Below, piece after piece: positions 16,011 through 25,777 of a stretch of 64,000 nucleotides of DNA. The DNA is from Roseovarius azorensis. Lineage in GTDB: Bacteria; Pseudomonadota; Alphaproteobacteria; Rhodobacterales; Rhodobacteraceae. The stretch is taken from the NCBI RefSeq assembly GCF_900109455.1, contig NZ_FOAG01000002.1:1-64000 (forward strand), written 5' to 3'. The notes beneath the pieces were generated by a model. The model was not told the DNA's origin and did no database searches. It saw only the letters and a program-made list of their open reading frames with translations. Position numbers and translations under genes: made by a program. Numbering within the stretch: the stretch's first letter is position 1; each line of letters starts with the position of its first letter.

Positions 16011-16733
16011 ATGGCACGAACTGCACTCGTCACCGGAGGATCACGCGGAATCGGGGCCGCCATTTCCAAGGCGCTCAAGGCCAAGGGATATACCGTCGCC
16101 GCCACCTATGCCGGCAATGATGAGGCCGCCGCCAAATTCACCAGGGAAACCGGCATCAAGACCTATAAATGGAACGTGGCCGATTACGACAGTTCCAAGG
16201 AGGGTATCGCGCAGGTCGAGGCCGATCTTGGCCCCATCGACATCGTTGTCGCCAATGCCGGCATCACCCGCGACGCACCGTTCCACAAGATGACACCGCA
16301 GCAGTGGAAAGAGGTGATCGACACCAACCTCACCGGCGTGTTCAACACCGTTCACCCGGTCTGGCCCGGCATGCGCGAGCGCGGCTTCGGCCGGATCGTC
16401 GTGATCTCCTCGATCAACGGGCAAAAGGGGCAATTCGCGCAGGTCAACTATGCCGCCACCAAGGCCGGTGATCTGGGCATCGTCAAATCGCTGGCCCAGG
16501 AAGGGGCCGCCAAAGGCATCACCGCCAACGCGGTCTGCCCCGGCTATATCGCCACCGAAATGGTCATGGCCGTGCCGGAAAAGGTGCGCGAATCGATCAT
16601 CGGCATGATCCCCGCCGGTCGTCTGGGCGAGCCCGAGGAAATCGCGCGCTGCGTGACCTTTCTCGTGTCCGACGACGCCAGCTTTATCAACGGCTCCACG
16701 ATCTCGGCCAACGGCGCGCAATTCTTTGTCTGA
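16011..16733 (+). CDS. phaB: Acetoacetyl-CoA reductase
   Basis: A 240-residue short-chain dehydrogenase that reduces acetoacetyl-CoA to (R)-3-hydroxybutyryl-CoA with NADPH. GGSRGIGAAI binds the cofactor, NAGITRD is the PhaB-like NNAG block, and the catalytic Ser (VISSINGQKGQ) and YAATK tyrosine/lysine are present. GGAGGA lies 5 bases before ATG 16011. A strong hairpin separates it from the convergent DUF465 gene. Confidence 0.95.
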   Translation: MARTALVTGGSRGIGAAISKALKAKGYTVAATYAGNDEAAAKFTRETGIKTYKWNVADYDSSKEGIAQVEADLGPIDIVVANAGITRDAPFHKMTPQQWKEVIDTNLTGVFNTVHPVWPGMRERGFGRIVVISSINGQKGQFAQVNYAATKAGDLGIVKSLAQEGAAKGITANAVCPGYIATEMVMAVPEKVRESIIGMIPAGRLGEPEEIARCVTFLVSDDASFINGSTISANGAQFFV

Positions 16734-16747
16734 CGCACCACGAAAAT

Positions 16748-16769
16748 GGGCCGGTCAATCGACCGGCCC
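16748..16769. terminator. Shared terminator between phaB and the DUF465 gene
   Basis: GGGCCGGTC (16748-16756) and GACCGGCCC (16761-16769) form a 9-bp stem with a 4-nt loop between convergent genes. On the minus strand it is followed by ATTTTCG. Confidence 0.75.
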
Positions 16770-16790
16770 CTGGTCCGTCTGGCGCTGCTG

Positions 16791-16961
16791 TCAGGCGTTG
16801 ACCGACAGGCGCTCGATCTCTTCCTTGATCTTCAATTTCTGCTTCTTGAGTTCCGCGATTTCCAGCGTGCTGCTTCCCGGTGCGCGCTGCGCCTCTTCCA
16901 CCTTTTCCGAGAGCGCGTGATGTTTCCTCTTCAGTTCCTCGATATGCGAACTCAAGCTCAT
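16791..16961 (-). CDS. DUF465 (YdcH-like) small coiled-coil protein
   Basis: A 56-residue, highly charged helical protein: MSLSSHIEELKRKHHALSEK followed by KKQKLKIKEEIERL. This is the DUF465/YdcH family, which has no settled function. The short length and heptad-like pattern point to a two-helix hairpin. Start at ATG 16961; an alternative upstream frame start adds 13 residues with no support. Confidence 0.8.
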   Translation of the reverse strand: MSLSSHIEELKRKHHALSEKVEEAQRAPGSSTLEIAELKKQKLKIKEEIERLSVNA

Positions 16962-17081
16962 TAGCAGTCTCCTCTCTGTCTGGATGTCTCTAATCAACAT
17001 GGGAAGTGCAGCATATTTTTACAATCCTGTCACGCTGCAGATGCGAGATAAGCGGGAGTTTTCCGATCGGATTTTAGGAAA

Positions 17082-17867
17082 TCAGCGCGCCAGGGGCAGA
17101 GCTGCCGCCTCTCTGAGCACCAGAGCGGTCGCAACGGTGTAATTTTCGCCATCGCGCTCATGCGCGGCACCCGCATGCAGCAACCAGCCGTCCAGCAGGC
17201 GCAAGGCGGCGCGCCCTCCCTTGCGCCCCCGGATCAACACCAGCCGCGCCGCGCGGCCGCGCCGGGGAATCAGCGGCAGCACCTCCAGCGATCCCAGATG
17301 CGCCGCCATGGCCGCCAGCAGATCAGGCAACCGCTCGGCCCGCTGGATGAATGTCACCGTGCCCTTGGGCGATGCGCGCCGCGCCGCCGCCGCCACCCAA
17401 TCCGAGAGCGGCGCCGCCTCGCCCATCGCCCGCTCACGCCCCGGATCCTGCGCGGCGGTGCTGGCGCGGCGGTCGAAATAGGGCGGGTTGGCGATCACAT
17501 GATCGAACTGTCTCTGGCGCAGAACCTCGGGCATCGCGGTCAGGTCGCCGGTCACCACCTCGAACGCGACACCGTTCTGCGCGCCGTTCTGCCGCGCAAG
17601 ATCGGCATAGGCCGGCTGCACCTCCAGCCCGGTCAGGCGCAGCCCCGACACCCGCGCCGCGACGCACAGCCCCGCAACACCCGCACCGCAGCCCAGATCG
17701 AGCAGGCTGTCGCCCGGCCCTGCCGGCACGCTCGCGGCCAGCAGCACCGGATCAATCCCGGCGCGATAGCCCGCTCTGGGTTGCGCGACCACCAGACGCC
17801 CACCCAGGAACGCATCCCGGCTCAGCTCGTCCTGTCCGAACGGGTCAGTCCTCAAGCGAGAATCCAT
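17082..17867 (-). CDS. TrmN6-like N6-adenine methyltransferase
   Basis: A 261-residue SAM-dependent methyltransferase. LLDLGCGAGVAGLCVA (about residue 55) is motif I, and VIANPPYFDRR (near 120) is the NPPY catalytic motif of N6-adenine methylases. It resembles enzymes that methylate A37 of tRNA-Val. The ATG at 17867 lies within the last 23 bp of the upstream DUF2007 gene, so the two are coupled. Confidence 0.8.
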   Translation of the reverse strand: MDSRLRTDPFGQDELSRDAFLGGRLVVAQPRAGYRAGIDPVLLAASVPAGPGDSLLDLGCGAGVAGLCVAARVSGLRLTGLEVQPAYADLARQNGAQNGVAFEVVTGDLTAMPEVLRQRQFDHVIANPPYFDRRASTAAQDPGRERAMGEAAPLSDWVAAAARRASPKGTVTFIQRAERLPDLLAAMAAHLGSLEVLPLIPRRGRAARLVLIRGRKGGRAALRLLDGWLLHAGAAHERDGENYTVATALVLREAAALPLAR

Positions 17868-18060
17868 TGTCGCGCAGCGTCTCTCGGGCATCGTAATAAT
17901 CGTCATCCGCGACCATCAGGCGACGCGGGAATATGCCGATGGACCCTTCGAGGATGCTCATGTTTACGTCCAATTCAAAGCAGTCTATACCCTCGCCCTG
18001 AAGCAGGGCCTGGGCAAATGCGATGGACGCGGGATCATTGGTGCGCAAAAGCTGTTTCAT
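17845..18060 (-). CDS. DUF2007 protein
   Basis: A 71-residue protein, MKQLLRTNDPASIAFAQALL, matching the DUF2007 'putative signal transducing protein' family (a small ferredoxin-like fold). It contains conserved GEGIDCFELD and IFPRRLMVADDDY. Function unknown. It is divergent from the polyprenyl synthase gene and overlaps the methyltransferase start. Confidence 0.8.
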   Translation of the reverse strand: MKQLLRTNDPASIAFAQALLQGEGIDCFELDVNMSILEGSIGIFPRRLMVADDDYYDARETLRDNGFSLED

Positions 18061-18115
18061 GGGGATGACATAAGGGCACCGGACGCGATTTGTCGAGTGC
18101 CGGGGTGGGGATGTG

Positions 18116-19117
18116 ATGGGATTGCACGAGGCTGTTATCAAACCGCATGAACAGTTGGCCGCGCATCTCGCGGCGAAACTGGAGGCGGTGAACATCCTCA
18201 TCCGGGCGCGCATGGCCTCGCGCCACGCCCCCCGCATCCCCCAGGTCACGGCGCATCTGGTCGAGGCGGGCGGCAAACGCCTGCGCCCGATGCTGACGCT
18301 CGCGACCGCGGATCTGTGCGGCTACACCGGCGATTTTGACGTGCATCTCGCGGCGACGGTGGAATTCATCCACACCGCCACACTCCTGCATGACGACGTG
18401 GTGGACGAGAGCGCGCAGCGCCGCGGACGGCCCACCGCCAACCTGCTGTGGGACAACAAGTCCAGCGTGCTGGTGGGCGACTATCTCTTTGCCCGCGCCT
18501 TTCAACTCATGGTCGAAACCGGCTCGCTCAGGGTGCTCGATATCCTCGCCAACGCCTCGGCCACGATTGCCGAGGGCGAGGTGCTGCAACTGACCGCCGC
18601 GCGCGATCTGGCCACGACCGAGGATATCTATCTGCAAGTGGTGCGCGGCAAGACGGCGGCGCTGTTTTCCGCCGCAACCGAGGTGGGCGGCGTGATCGCG
18701 GGCGCCCCCGAGGATCAGGTCGGGGCGCTCTTTGAGTACGGCGACGCGCTGGGCATCGCCTTTCAGATCGTCGACGATCTGCTGGACTACCAGGGCGACG
18801 CCCGCGCCACCGGCAAGAACGTGGGCGACGATTTCCGCGAACGCAAACTCACCCTGCCCGTGATCAAGGCGGTGGCGGCAGCGAACGCCACCGAGCGCGC
18901 ATTCTGGTCGCGCACGATTGAAAAGGGCGATCAGCAGTCGGGCGATCTGGAACACGCGCTGCAACTGCTGCACGCGCATGGCGCGCTCGATCGGACGCGG
19001 GCAGAGGCGCTCGGCTGGACCACCCGCGCCAAGACGGCGCTCGACCACCTGCCCGATCACCCGGTGCGGCGCATGCTGTTCGATCTGGCCGATTACGTGG
19101 TGGCACGGATCAGCTGA
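18116..19117 (+). CDS. Long-chain trans-polyprenyl diphosphate synthase (ubiquinone side chain)
   Basis: A 333-residue all-helical prenyltransferase. GGKRLRPML is followed by the first aspartate-rich motif LLHDDVVDE (near 85) and the second [10 protein letters not shown] (near 220), both binding Mg-diphosphate. It extends farnesyl diphosphate with IPP to the octa- to decaprenyl chain of ubiquinone. Rhodobacteraceae mostly make Q10, so decaprenyl is likely. A GTG lies one codon upstream; I use the ATG. The 3' end overlaps convergent ispE by 8 bp. Confidence 0.9.
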   Translation: MGLHEAVIKPHEQLAAHLAAKLEAVNILIRARMASRHAPRIPQVTAHLVEAGGKRLRPMLTLATADLCGYTGDFDVHLAATVEFIHTATLLHDDVVDESAQRRGRPTANLLWDNKSSVLVGDYLFARAFQLMVETGSLRVLDILANASATIAEGEVLQLTAARDLATTEDIYLQVVRGKTAALFSAATEVGGVIAGAPEDQVGALFEYGDALGIAFQIVDDLLDYQGDARATGKNVGDDFRERKLTLPVIKAVAAANATERAFWSRTIEKGDQQSGDLEHALQLLHAHGALDRTRAEALGWTTRAKTALDHLPDHPVRRMLFDLADYVVARIS

Positions 19118-19937
19118 GCCGCGCCGACCGAATCCACCAACCGGGAAATTCCGCGGCAAGACGGCTGGCCGCAGAGCTTGCCGTTTCGGCGTCATCATAG
19201 AGCCCGAAACAGGTCGCCCCCGATCCCGACATCCGCGCCAGCTGACAGCCGGGCGTGACGCCCAACCGCTCGATCACCTGCGCAATCACCGGCTGCTCGG
19301 CGATAGCGGGGTCTTGCAGATCGTTGCGCTGCTCCGCCAGCCATCGCACCAGATCACCGGCGCCCGCCCATGCCGGCAACTCGTCCGGCATCGGCGGATT
19401 GTCCCGACAGGTCAGCCGCCGGAACACCGCCGGGGTCGGCACCGGCACGCGCGGGTTGATCAGCACCGCATGCAGCAGCGGCAGGCCCGCCACCGCGCTC
19501 ACCTCTTCGCCGATGCCGCACATCCGCGCCGCGCGCGCCAGCATGCAGACCGGCACATCCGCCCCGAGGGTCAGCACCCCCTCCGGCACCGGCTGCCCGC
19601 GCATCCGCGCCAGCGCCCGCAGCGTGGCGGCCGCGTCGCTCGACCCGCCGCCGATACCGGCGGCCGCAGGCAGATGTTTCTCAAGGCTGATCTCGGCCGT
19701 GGTCCCGGTCAGCGCCACCGCCCGCAGCACCAGGTTGTCCGGCCCGACCGGAACGCCCGCCGCCATTGGTCCGGTGACCCGCAGTCGGCTCACCCCGGCG
19801 AGGCGGACCGACACCCGGTCGCCGACATCCGCGAACACCACCAGCGAATCGAGCAGATGATAGCCATCCGCCCGCCGTCCAGTGACATGCAGTGTCAGGT
19901 TTATCTTGGCCGGCGCGAACGCCTCAACCACCGTCAT
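19110..19937 (-). CDS. ispE: 4-diphosphocytidyl-2-C-methyl-D-erythritol kinase
   Basis: A 275-residue GHMP kinase of the MEP isoprenoid pathway. [10 protein letters not shown] opens the fold, [18 protein letters not shown] (about residue 90) is the ATP-binding loop, and [12 protein letters not shown] is the C-terminal GHMP motif. ATG 19937 overlaps the TPR gene by 14 bp, so they are co-transcribed. Its product pathway supplies the IPP used by the convergent polyprenyl synthase. Confidence 0.93.
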   Translation of the reverse strand: MTVVEAFAPAKINLTLHVTGRRADGYHLLDSLVVFADVGDRVSVRLAGVSRLRVTGPMAAGVPVGPDNLVLRAVALTGTTAEISLEKHLPAAAGIGGGSSDAAATLRALARMRGQPVPEGVLTLGADVPVCMLARAARMCGIGEEVSAVAGLPLLHAVLINPRVPVPTPAVFRRLTCRDNPPMPDELPAWAGAGDLVRWLAEQRNDLQDPAIAEQPVIAQVIERLGVTPGCQLARMSGSGATCFGLYDDAETASSAASRLAAEFPGWWIRSARLS

Positions 19938-21636
19938 TGACGACCTGAAGCGGCGCGGCACCCTCCTCGTCGAGCACCTGATCCAGCCCCACAACCAGCT
20001 TGCGGCGGATGCGTTCTGGCTCCAGATCGGACGAGGGCTCGCTTTCGTTCAGCGAGAGCGCGCGTTTCCACTGGAACCGCGCCTCGACACGACGACCCAC
20101 AGCCCAGAGCACATCGCCGAGATGATCGTTGACCACCGGATCGGTGGGCATCAGTTCGGCGGCACGCTCCATATGCCCGATCGCCTCGTCATAGCGTCCC
20201 AGCCGGTAGAGAACCCATCCCAGGCTGTCCACGATATAGCCGCTCGTGGGTTCGGCTGCGACCGCGCGCTCGATCATCTCCAGCGCCTCGTCAAGGTTTA
20301 TCCGCTTTTCCACCATCGTGTAGCCGAGGTAATTGAGCACCTGCGGATGATCCGGGTTCAGCTCCAGCGCACGGCGGAAATCGGCCTCGGCCTTTTCCCA
20401 GTTGTCCAGCCGCTCATGGCTGATCGCGCGGGCATAGAGCACGAACCACTGCTCATCGCCCTTGGCATCATAAAGCACCACGGCCCGGTCATAGGCGGTC
20501 ACCGCCGCTGCAAACTCCTCGGTTCCCCGGTAGAGATCGCCCAGGGCAACATGCACCTGCGGCAGATCGGGATGGGTCTGCGCCAGTTGCTCCAGCACCT
20601 CGGCGGCGGCATCGGGCTTGTTCTGACGGCGCAGAACATCGCTGCGGCCCAGTTCGGCAAGGTAATAAGAGGGATGTTCGCGCGGAACCTTCTTGTAGGC
20701 TTCGGTCGCCAGGTCATGGCGCTCCATCCGCTCCAACAGTTCGGCGCTCATCAGCACGGCGTCGATGTGATCGGGCTTTATCATTTCGGCAAGCCGGGTG
20801 TAGAGCAGGATCAGATCGTCATTGGCCTCCTGCCTCAGCGCCTGACCGAGCGAATAGAACACCTCGGCCACACCATCCGCAGCACCTGTCACCAGGTCAA
20901 AAGGCGCGCGTTCCCCGGCGGCGAGCGCCGCGCGCAATGCCACGATTTCCGGATCCGGATTGCCACCGAACGTATCATCTATCACCGTGACCGCGCGTTC
21001 CTGCGCGTCAATCTGGCTGAGAACCTGCGCCCAGGCGATCACCCCACGCCGGGTGCGCTGCAACGGGCCGTCCGCCTCGCCGCTGAACACCTTGTCGGCG
21101 CCCTCGAAATCGCCGACCGATGCCAGCGCCAGCGCCTTGTGGTAGATCGCGAAACTGCGCAGGCCACGCTCTTCGGCAACCGCGTCAAAGTGCTCCAGCG
21201 CCGCAGTCATGTCGCCCTTGCCAAGCGAGGCCCAGGCGGCCAACAGCCCATCGGCCAGAGCCCCCGCGCCGCGCCCGTCCTGTACCCGCGCCATCAGCGC
21301 GTCCCACTCTGCGTCGCGCGCCTCCTGCGCCACCAGCGCCATGCGCGCCACCTGAGACTCGAGGCCATCCGCCTCGATCTTGCGGGCCACGCTCACCGCG
21401 CGATCCAGTTGCCCGAGCGCCAGATAGGCAATCGTCGCATCTTCCAGAATGGCGGGGTTTGACGGATCCTCGGCCAGCGCCTGCGCGTAATATTGCGCGG
21501 CGGCGGCAAAATCGCCGGCATACCGCGCCTGCCGGGCCGCAAGATAGGCGCCTGACGGCTCTTGCGCCATCACCGTCAGGGGCACGCCCTGCAACAGGGT
21601 CGCCAATGCAAGGGCCGAGAGGATTCTGGTGTTCAC
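19924..21636 (-). CDS. Exported tetratricopeptide-repeat protein
   Basis: A 570-residue protein with an N-terminal signal peptide (cleavage near VMA-QEP) and TPR-like helical pairs over nearly the full length. Examples are [20 protein letters not shown] and [23 protein letters not shown]. It is likely a periplasmic scaffold; similar roseobacter proteins have no assigned partner. The start codon is GTG (21636), with AGGCAG upstream. It overlaps ispE, which may be coincidental in function. Confidence 0.75.
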   Translation of the reverse strand: MNTRILSALALATLLQGVPLTVMAQEPSGAYLAARQARYAGDFAAAAQYYAQALAEDPSNPAILEDATIAYLALGQLDRAVSVARKIEADGLESQVARMALVAQEARDAEWDALMARVQDGRGAGALADGLLAAWASLGKGDMTAALEHFDAVAEERGLRSFAIYHKALALASVGDFEGADKVFSGEADGPLQRTRRGVIAWAQVLSQIDAQERAVTVIDDTFGGNPDPEIVALRAALAAGERAPFDLVTGAADGVAEVFYSLGQALRQEANDDLILLYTRLAEMIKPDHIDAVLMSAELLERMERHDLATEAYKKVPREHPSYYLAELGRSDVLRRQNKPDAAAEVLEQLAQTHPDLPQVHVALGDLYRGTEEFAAAVTAYDRAVVLYDAKGDEQWFVLYARAISHERLDNWEKAEADFRRALELNPDHPQVLNYLGYTMVEKRINLDEALEMIERAVAAEPTSGYIVDSLGWVLYRLGRYDEAIGHMERAAELMPTDPVVNDHLGDVLWAVGRRVEARFQWKRALSLNESEPSSDLEPERIRRKLVVGLDQVLDEEGAAPLQVVNDGG

Positions 21637-21747
21637 GATGATCTGCCTCTTGTCGCCGGAGATTCAGGCAAAGGTAATATGCCCGCCCCGCCAAGGCAAT
21701 GCGGCGCGACGTATTCGCCGCGCCGCACCACAAATATCACGCGATGG

Positions 21748-23397
21748 TTACATGTTCGGATAGTTCGGCCCGTCACCGCCCTGCGGCGTCACCCAGTTGA
21801 TATTCTGGCTGGGATCCTTGATATCGCAGGTCTTGCAATGCACGCAGTTCTGGAAATTGATGACAAACCGCGGTTCCTTGCCCTCTTCGCGCACCACCTC
21901 GTAGACGCCCGCCGGGCAATAGCGCTGCGCAGGCTCGTCATATTTCGGCAGATTCACGCCAATCGGCACGCTGGCATCCTTGAGATGCAGATGCGCGGGC
22001 TGGCTTTCCTCGTGATTGGTCATCGAGAAACTGACATTGGTCAGCCGGTCGAAACTCAGCTTGCCGTCAGGCTTGGGATAGTCGATGGGCTTGTGTTGGC
22101 TGGCCGGTTCCGTGGCCTCGGCATCGGTCTTGCCATGACGCAGGGTGCCCAGCAGGCTGAAGCCGAACGTATTGGTCCACATGTCGAACCCGCCCAGCCC
22201 CAACGAAGCCAGTAGCCCGTATTTCGACCAGAGCGGCTTGACGTTGCGCACCTTTTTCAGATCCTTGCCGATCGCGCCGGTTCGCACCTCTGTCTCGTAA
22301 TCGCTCAACTCGTCGCTGGCGCGCCCTGCCGCCAATGCCGCATGGGCCGCCTCTGCCGCCGCCTTGCCCGACAGCATCGCATTGTGGTTGCCCTTGATGC
22401 GCGGCACGTTGACCATGCCCACCGAACAGCCCAGCAGCGCCACGCCCGGCGCCACCATCTTGGGCATCGACTGATAGCCACCCTCGGAAATCGCCCGCGC
22501 GCCGTAAGCCACACGCTTGCCGCCCTTCAGCAGGTCGGCCACCATCGGGTGATGCTTGAACCGCTGGAATTCCATGTAGGGAAAGAGATGTGGATTCTTG
22601 TAATTCAGGTGAACCACGAATCCCACGTAAACCTGATTGTTCTCAAGATGATAGATGAACGATCCGCCGCCCGCGTTCCTGCCCAGCGGCCAGCCCATCG
22701 TATGCGTGACGGTGCCCTCACGGTGCTGGGCGGGGTCGATCTCCCATATTTCCTTCATGCCAAGGCCGAATTTCTGCGGCTCTTTCCCGGCGCTCAGGTC
22801 GTATCTGGCGATCACCTCCTTGGCGAGCGACCCGCGCACGCCCTCGCCAAGAAATACATACTTGCCGTGCAGTTCCATCCCCGGCTCATAGTTCGGCCCT
22901 GGCGTGCCATCCTCATTCTTGCCGAACTCACCGGCGACGACACCCCTGACCTCGCCATTCTCGCCATAGACGATCTCGGAACAGGACATGCCGGGAAAAA
23001 TCTCGACCCCCAGCGCCTCGGCCTGTTCGGCCATCCAGCGACAGACATTGCCCATGCTGACGATGTAATTGCCGTGGTTGTTCATCAGCGGCGGCATCGG
23101 CCAGTTGGGCACGCGGACCTTTCCCGCCTCGCCCAGCATGTAGAAATTGTCCTCGGTCACCGGCGTGTTGAGCGGCGCGCCCTTTTCCTTCCAGTCCGGG
23201 ATCAGCGCGTCAAGACCGCAGGGATCCAGCACCGCGCCCGACAGGATATGCGCGCCGACCTCGGAGCCCTTCTCCAGCACCACGACCGCACAATCGGGAT
23301 CCAGCTGCTTGAGCCGGATCGCCGCCGACAGCCCCGCCGGGCCAGCCCCGACGATCACGACATCGTATTCCATCGTTTCGCGCGTCACATCCGTCAT
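21748..23397 (-). CDS. Electron-transfer flavoprotein:ubiquinone oxidoreductase
   Basis: A 549-residue membrane-associated flavoprotein that passes electrons from ETF, reduced by acyl-CoA and other dehydrogenases, to ubiquinone. VVIVGAGPAGLSAAIRL binds FAD near residue 15. The C-terminal cysteines in RYCPAGVYE and FQNCVHCKTCDIKDP bind the single 4Fe-4S cluster. Start at ATG 23397. It is divergent from greA across a 276-bp region. Confidence 0.95.
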   Translation of the reverse strand: MTDVTRETMEYDVVIVGAGPAGLSAAIRLKQLDPDCAVVVLEKGSEVGAHILSGAVLDPCGLDALIPDWKEKGAPLNTPVTEDNFYMLGEAGKVRVPNWPMPPLMNNHGNYIVSMGNVCRWMAEQAEALGVEIFPGMSCSEIVYGENGEVRGVVAGEFGKNEDGTPGPNYEPGMELHGKYVFLGEGVRGSLAKEVIARYDLSAGKEPQKFGLGMKEIWEIDPAQHREGTVTHTMGWPLGRNAGGGSFIYHLENNQVYVGFVVHLNYKNPHLFPYMEFQRFKHHPMVADLLKGGKRVAYGARAISEGGYQSMPKMVAPGVALLGCSVGMVNVPRIKGNHNAMLSGKAAAEAAHAALAAGRASDELSDYETEVRTGAIGKDLKKVRNVKPLWSKYGLLASLGLGGFDMWTNTFGFSLLGTLRHGKTDAEATEPASQHKPIDYPKPDGKLSFDRLTNVSFSMTNHEESQPAHLHLKDASVPIGVNLPKYDEPAQRYCPAGVYEVVREEGKEPRFVINFQNCVHCKTCDIKDPSQNINWVTPQGGDGPNYPNM

Positions 23398-23628
23398 CGG
23401 CCTCATCCTTTTTCCTGGCGCCGCGGACCTGCACCGCCGCATAATCAAGGTTGCGAGTGTGACTATCGCGCCCGCGCGTCAGGCGTCAATTGAAACACGA
23501 CGTTAAAACCGCCGGAAACCGGCAATCTACCACGCTTGCGCGCCCAAATCCGCCGCCCGGTCGGATCACCTATTGCAATCGTGCGCGGCCTTCGGGCAAT
23601 CTGACGCAAATTGAGCAACCACAACGAC

Positions 23629-23650
23629 GGGGCCTGCATCATGCGGCCCC
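23629..23650 (+). promoter_or_regulatory. Hairpin in the greA leader
   Basis: GGGGCC and GGCCCC (23629-23634 and 23645-23650), extended inwards by GCAT/ATGC with one bulged T, form a strong stem 23 bp before the greA ATG. There is no T run. It could end an upstream transcript or attenuate greA, as the leader terminator does in Escherichia coli. Confidence 0.4.
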
Positions 23651-23673
23651 GCTTCTGACAATGGACGACTGGA

Positions 23674-24144
23674 ATGGAAAAAATCCCGATGACCGCCGGC
23701 GGCCACGCCGCGCTCGAGGTGGAATTGAAACACCTCAAATCGGTCGAACGGCCTGCGATCATCCGCGCCATCGCCGAAGCACGCGAGCACGGCGATCTCA
23801 GCGAGAACGCAGAATACCATTCCGCCAAGGAAAAGCAGTCCTTCATCGAGGGCCGCATCAAGGAAATCGAAGGCATCCTCAGCCTGGCCGAGGTGATCGA
23901 CCCGCGCAAACTCTCGGGTCCGATCAAGTTCGGCGCGACCGTCACGCTGGTGGATGAGGATACAGACGAGGAAAAAACCTATCAGATCGTCGGCGAACAC
24001 GAGGCCAGTATCGAAAAGGGCCTGTTGAATATAAAATCACCCATCGCGCGCGCCCTGATCGGCAAGGAGGCGGGCGACAGTGTCGAGGTGCGCACGCCCG
24101 GTGGCGAACGATCCTACGAAGTGGTAAAGGTTGCGTATATCTGA
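23674..24144 (+). CDS. greA: Transcription elongation factor GreA
   Basis: A 156-residue protein. It has the N-terminal coiled coil with the acidic tip [17 protein letters not shown], which enters the RNA polymerase secondary channel to stimulate cleavage of backtracked RNA, and a C-terminal FKBP-like domain ending [10 protein letters not shown]. The length is standard. A membrane-protein gene follows after 13 bp. Confidence 0.96.
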   Translation: MEKIPMTAGGHAALEVELKHLKSVERPAIIRAIAEAREHGDLSENAEYHSAKEKQSFIEGRIKEIEGILSLAEVIDPRKLSGPIKFGATVTLVDEDTDEEKTYQIVGEHEASIEKGLLNIKSPIARALIGKEAGDSVEVRTPGGERSYEVVKVAYI

Positions 24145-24157
24145 CAGGCGCCTGACC

Positions 24158-25162
24158 ATGTCCCCTCGCAAACGCTTTGCCCCTGTTGTCCCGACGGCCC
24201 GGGACGGGACCGGGATCACCGTGATCGAAATGATCGCCCTGGTGCTTTCGATTCTGTGGCTGATCGGCGCCGCGCTGTTTCTTCTGTTCGCCACCCCCGG
24301 CAACGGAGAGGGTGGTGCGCTGAACCTCGTGATCATGCTTCTGGCCGTCTTCATGCCGGTGGCGCTGATCTGGGTCGGCGCCATCGCCGCCCGCGCCAGC
24401 CGCGTCATGCGCGAAGAAAGCCAGCGCCTTCACTCCGCGATCAACGCTGTCCGCCAGGCCTATCTCGCCCAGAGCCAGATGCTCGCGCCCGCCTCGGACA
24501 AGACCGTCAGCCAGAAACTCGACGAAATCGCCGCCGCCCAGCGCAAGACGGAAACCGCGCTCGCCATATTCTCGTCGGTGCGCGTCGGCCAGCCCGAACC
24601 GCGCCCGGTGCTGCCCCCCGCGCCTGCGCCGGACGACGCAAACGATCAGGTCGCCCTGCCGCTTGGCACCACCGTCGAGGACATCCAGCCCCCGCTGGAA
24701 CGCGCCGATTTCATCCGCGCGGTGAATTTTCCCGAGAACCCCGAGGACAAGGCCGGGTTCGCCGCGCTGCGCCGCGCGCTCAGGGACCGGCCCACCGCGC
24801 AACTCATCCGCGCGGCGCAGGATGTGCTGACGCTCTTGTCGCATGACGGCATCTACATGGACGATCTGCGCCCCGACATGGCCCGCCCCGAACTCTGGCG
24901 GCGCTTTGCCGCGGGCGAACGCGGGCGCGCCGTGGCCGCGCTCGGCGGCATCCATGACCGCGCCTGCCTGGCGCTGACCGCGGCGCGGATGAAACAGGAC
25001 GGGATTTTCCGCGACGCCGCGCATCATTTCCTGCGGCTTTTCGACCGGATGTTCACCCAGTTCGCCGAAACCGCGAGCGACGCCGAAATCTCCGAACTGT
25101 CGGAAACCCGCACCGCCCGCGCCTTCATGCTGCTGGGCCGGGTCGCGGGCACCTTCGACTGA
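24158..25162 (+). CDS. Hypothetical membrane protein with cytoplasmic C-terminal domain
   Basis: A 334-residue protein with two membrane helices near residues 25-47 and 57-78, then a helical linker, a proline-rich stretch (PEPRPVLPPAPAPDD near 150) and a mostly helical C-terminal domain of about 160 residues. I do not recognise a characterised family. It starts 13 bp after greA and is probably co-transcribed with it. No catalytic motif stands out. Confidence 0.6.
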   Translation: MSPRKRFAPVVPTARDGTGITVIEMIALVLSILWLIGAALFLLFATPGNGEGGALNLVIMLLAVFMPVALIWVGAIAARASRVMREESQRLHSAINAVRQAYLAQSQMLAPASDKTVSQKLDEIAAAQRKTETALAIFSSVRVGQPEPRPVLPPAPAPDDANDQVALPLGTTVEDIQPPLERADFIRAVNFPENPEDKAGFAALRRALRDRPTAQLIRAAQDVLTLLSHDGIYMDDLRPDMARPELWRRFAAGERGRAVAALGGIHDRACLALTAARMKQDGIFRDAAHHFLRLFDRMFTQFAETASDAEISELSETRTARAFMLLGRVAGTFD

Positions 25163-25231
25163 GGGCCGCGATCACTTCTGTTGCCCCCCACCGAATTCCA
25201 CGCCATGATGCGCGCCTGAGGAGACCTGATC

Positions 25232-25687
25232 ATGCGTAAGTTTCTCGTCGTGCTGGATGACAGCCGCGAATGTCTCAATGCGATGCGCTTTGCCGCCATG
25301 CGCGCCGCTCATACCGGGGCGGGCGTGGAAATCCTCGCGGTGATCCCGCCCGAGGAATTCAACCACTGGATCGGCGTCGGCGACCTGATGCGCGAGGAAC
25401 AGCGCGAGCGTATCCAGGCCCATTTCGAGGTTTTTGCCAAATGGATGCGCGACAAGCAGGGCATCGACCCCGAACTGGTGATCCGCGAAGGCGAACCGGC
25501 GGACGAGATCATCGCGCAGGTGCGCGACGATCCGGCCATCGGCGTGCTGGTGCTGGGCGCCGCCACCGGCAAGAAGGGACCCGGCCCGCTGGTCACGCAA
25601 CTGTCCAGGACCGCCGGCAGCCTGCCAATCCCGATCACCATCGTGCCCGGCGATCTCAGCAAGGAACGGCTTGAGGCGATCACCTGA
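25232..25687 (+). CDS. Universal stress protein (UspA family)
   Basis: A 151-residue single-domain Usp. RKFLVVLDDSRECLNAMRFA opens the fold and LVLGAATGKKGPGPLVTQL corresponds to the nucleotide-binding glycine loop near the C-terminus, though it is not a perfect GxxGx9G(S/T). GAGGAG lies 9 bases before the ATG. It is probably in one transcript with the preceding gene; nfuA has its own promoter downstream. Confidence 0.88.
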   Translation: MRKFLVVLDDSRECLNAMRFAAMRAAHTGAGVEILAVIPPEEFNHWIGVGDLMREEQRERIQAHFEVFAKWMRDKQGIDPELVIREGEPADEIIAQVRDDPAIGVLVLGAATGKKGPGPLVTQLSRTAGSLPIPITIVPGDLSKERLEAIT

Positions 25688-25704
25688 CCCGACCGACCCG
25701 CAAC

Positions 25705-25752
25705 CTTAGAATCGTTCCAAACCTTGACTCGGGCCGCAGCCGGGCGCATATC
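25705..25752 (+). promoter_or_regulatory. nfuA promoter with Irr (ICE)-like box
   Basis: TTGACT (25724-25729) and CATATC (25747-25752) are 17 bp apart. Immediately upstream, CTTAGAATCGTTCCAAA (25705-25721) resembles the Irr/ICE consensus TTAGAA-N3-TTCTAA with one mismatch. Irr is the iron/haem regulator of many alphaproteobacteria, so iron control of nfuA is plausible. Confidence 0.5.
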
Positions 25753-25777
25753 TTGGCCAGACACGAAAGGTCCCGCC

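Noticed and set aside
19882-21462. A 526-codon plus-strand frame opposite the TPR gene
   Set aside because: No family resemblance and composition typical of antisense frames; the TPR repeats on the other strand are clear.
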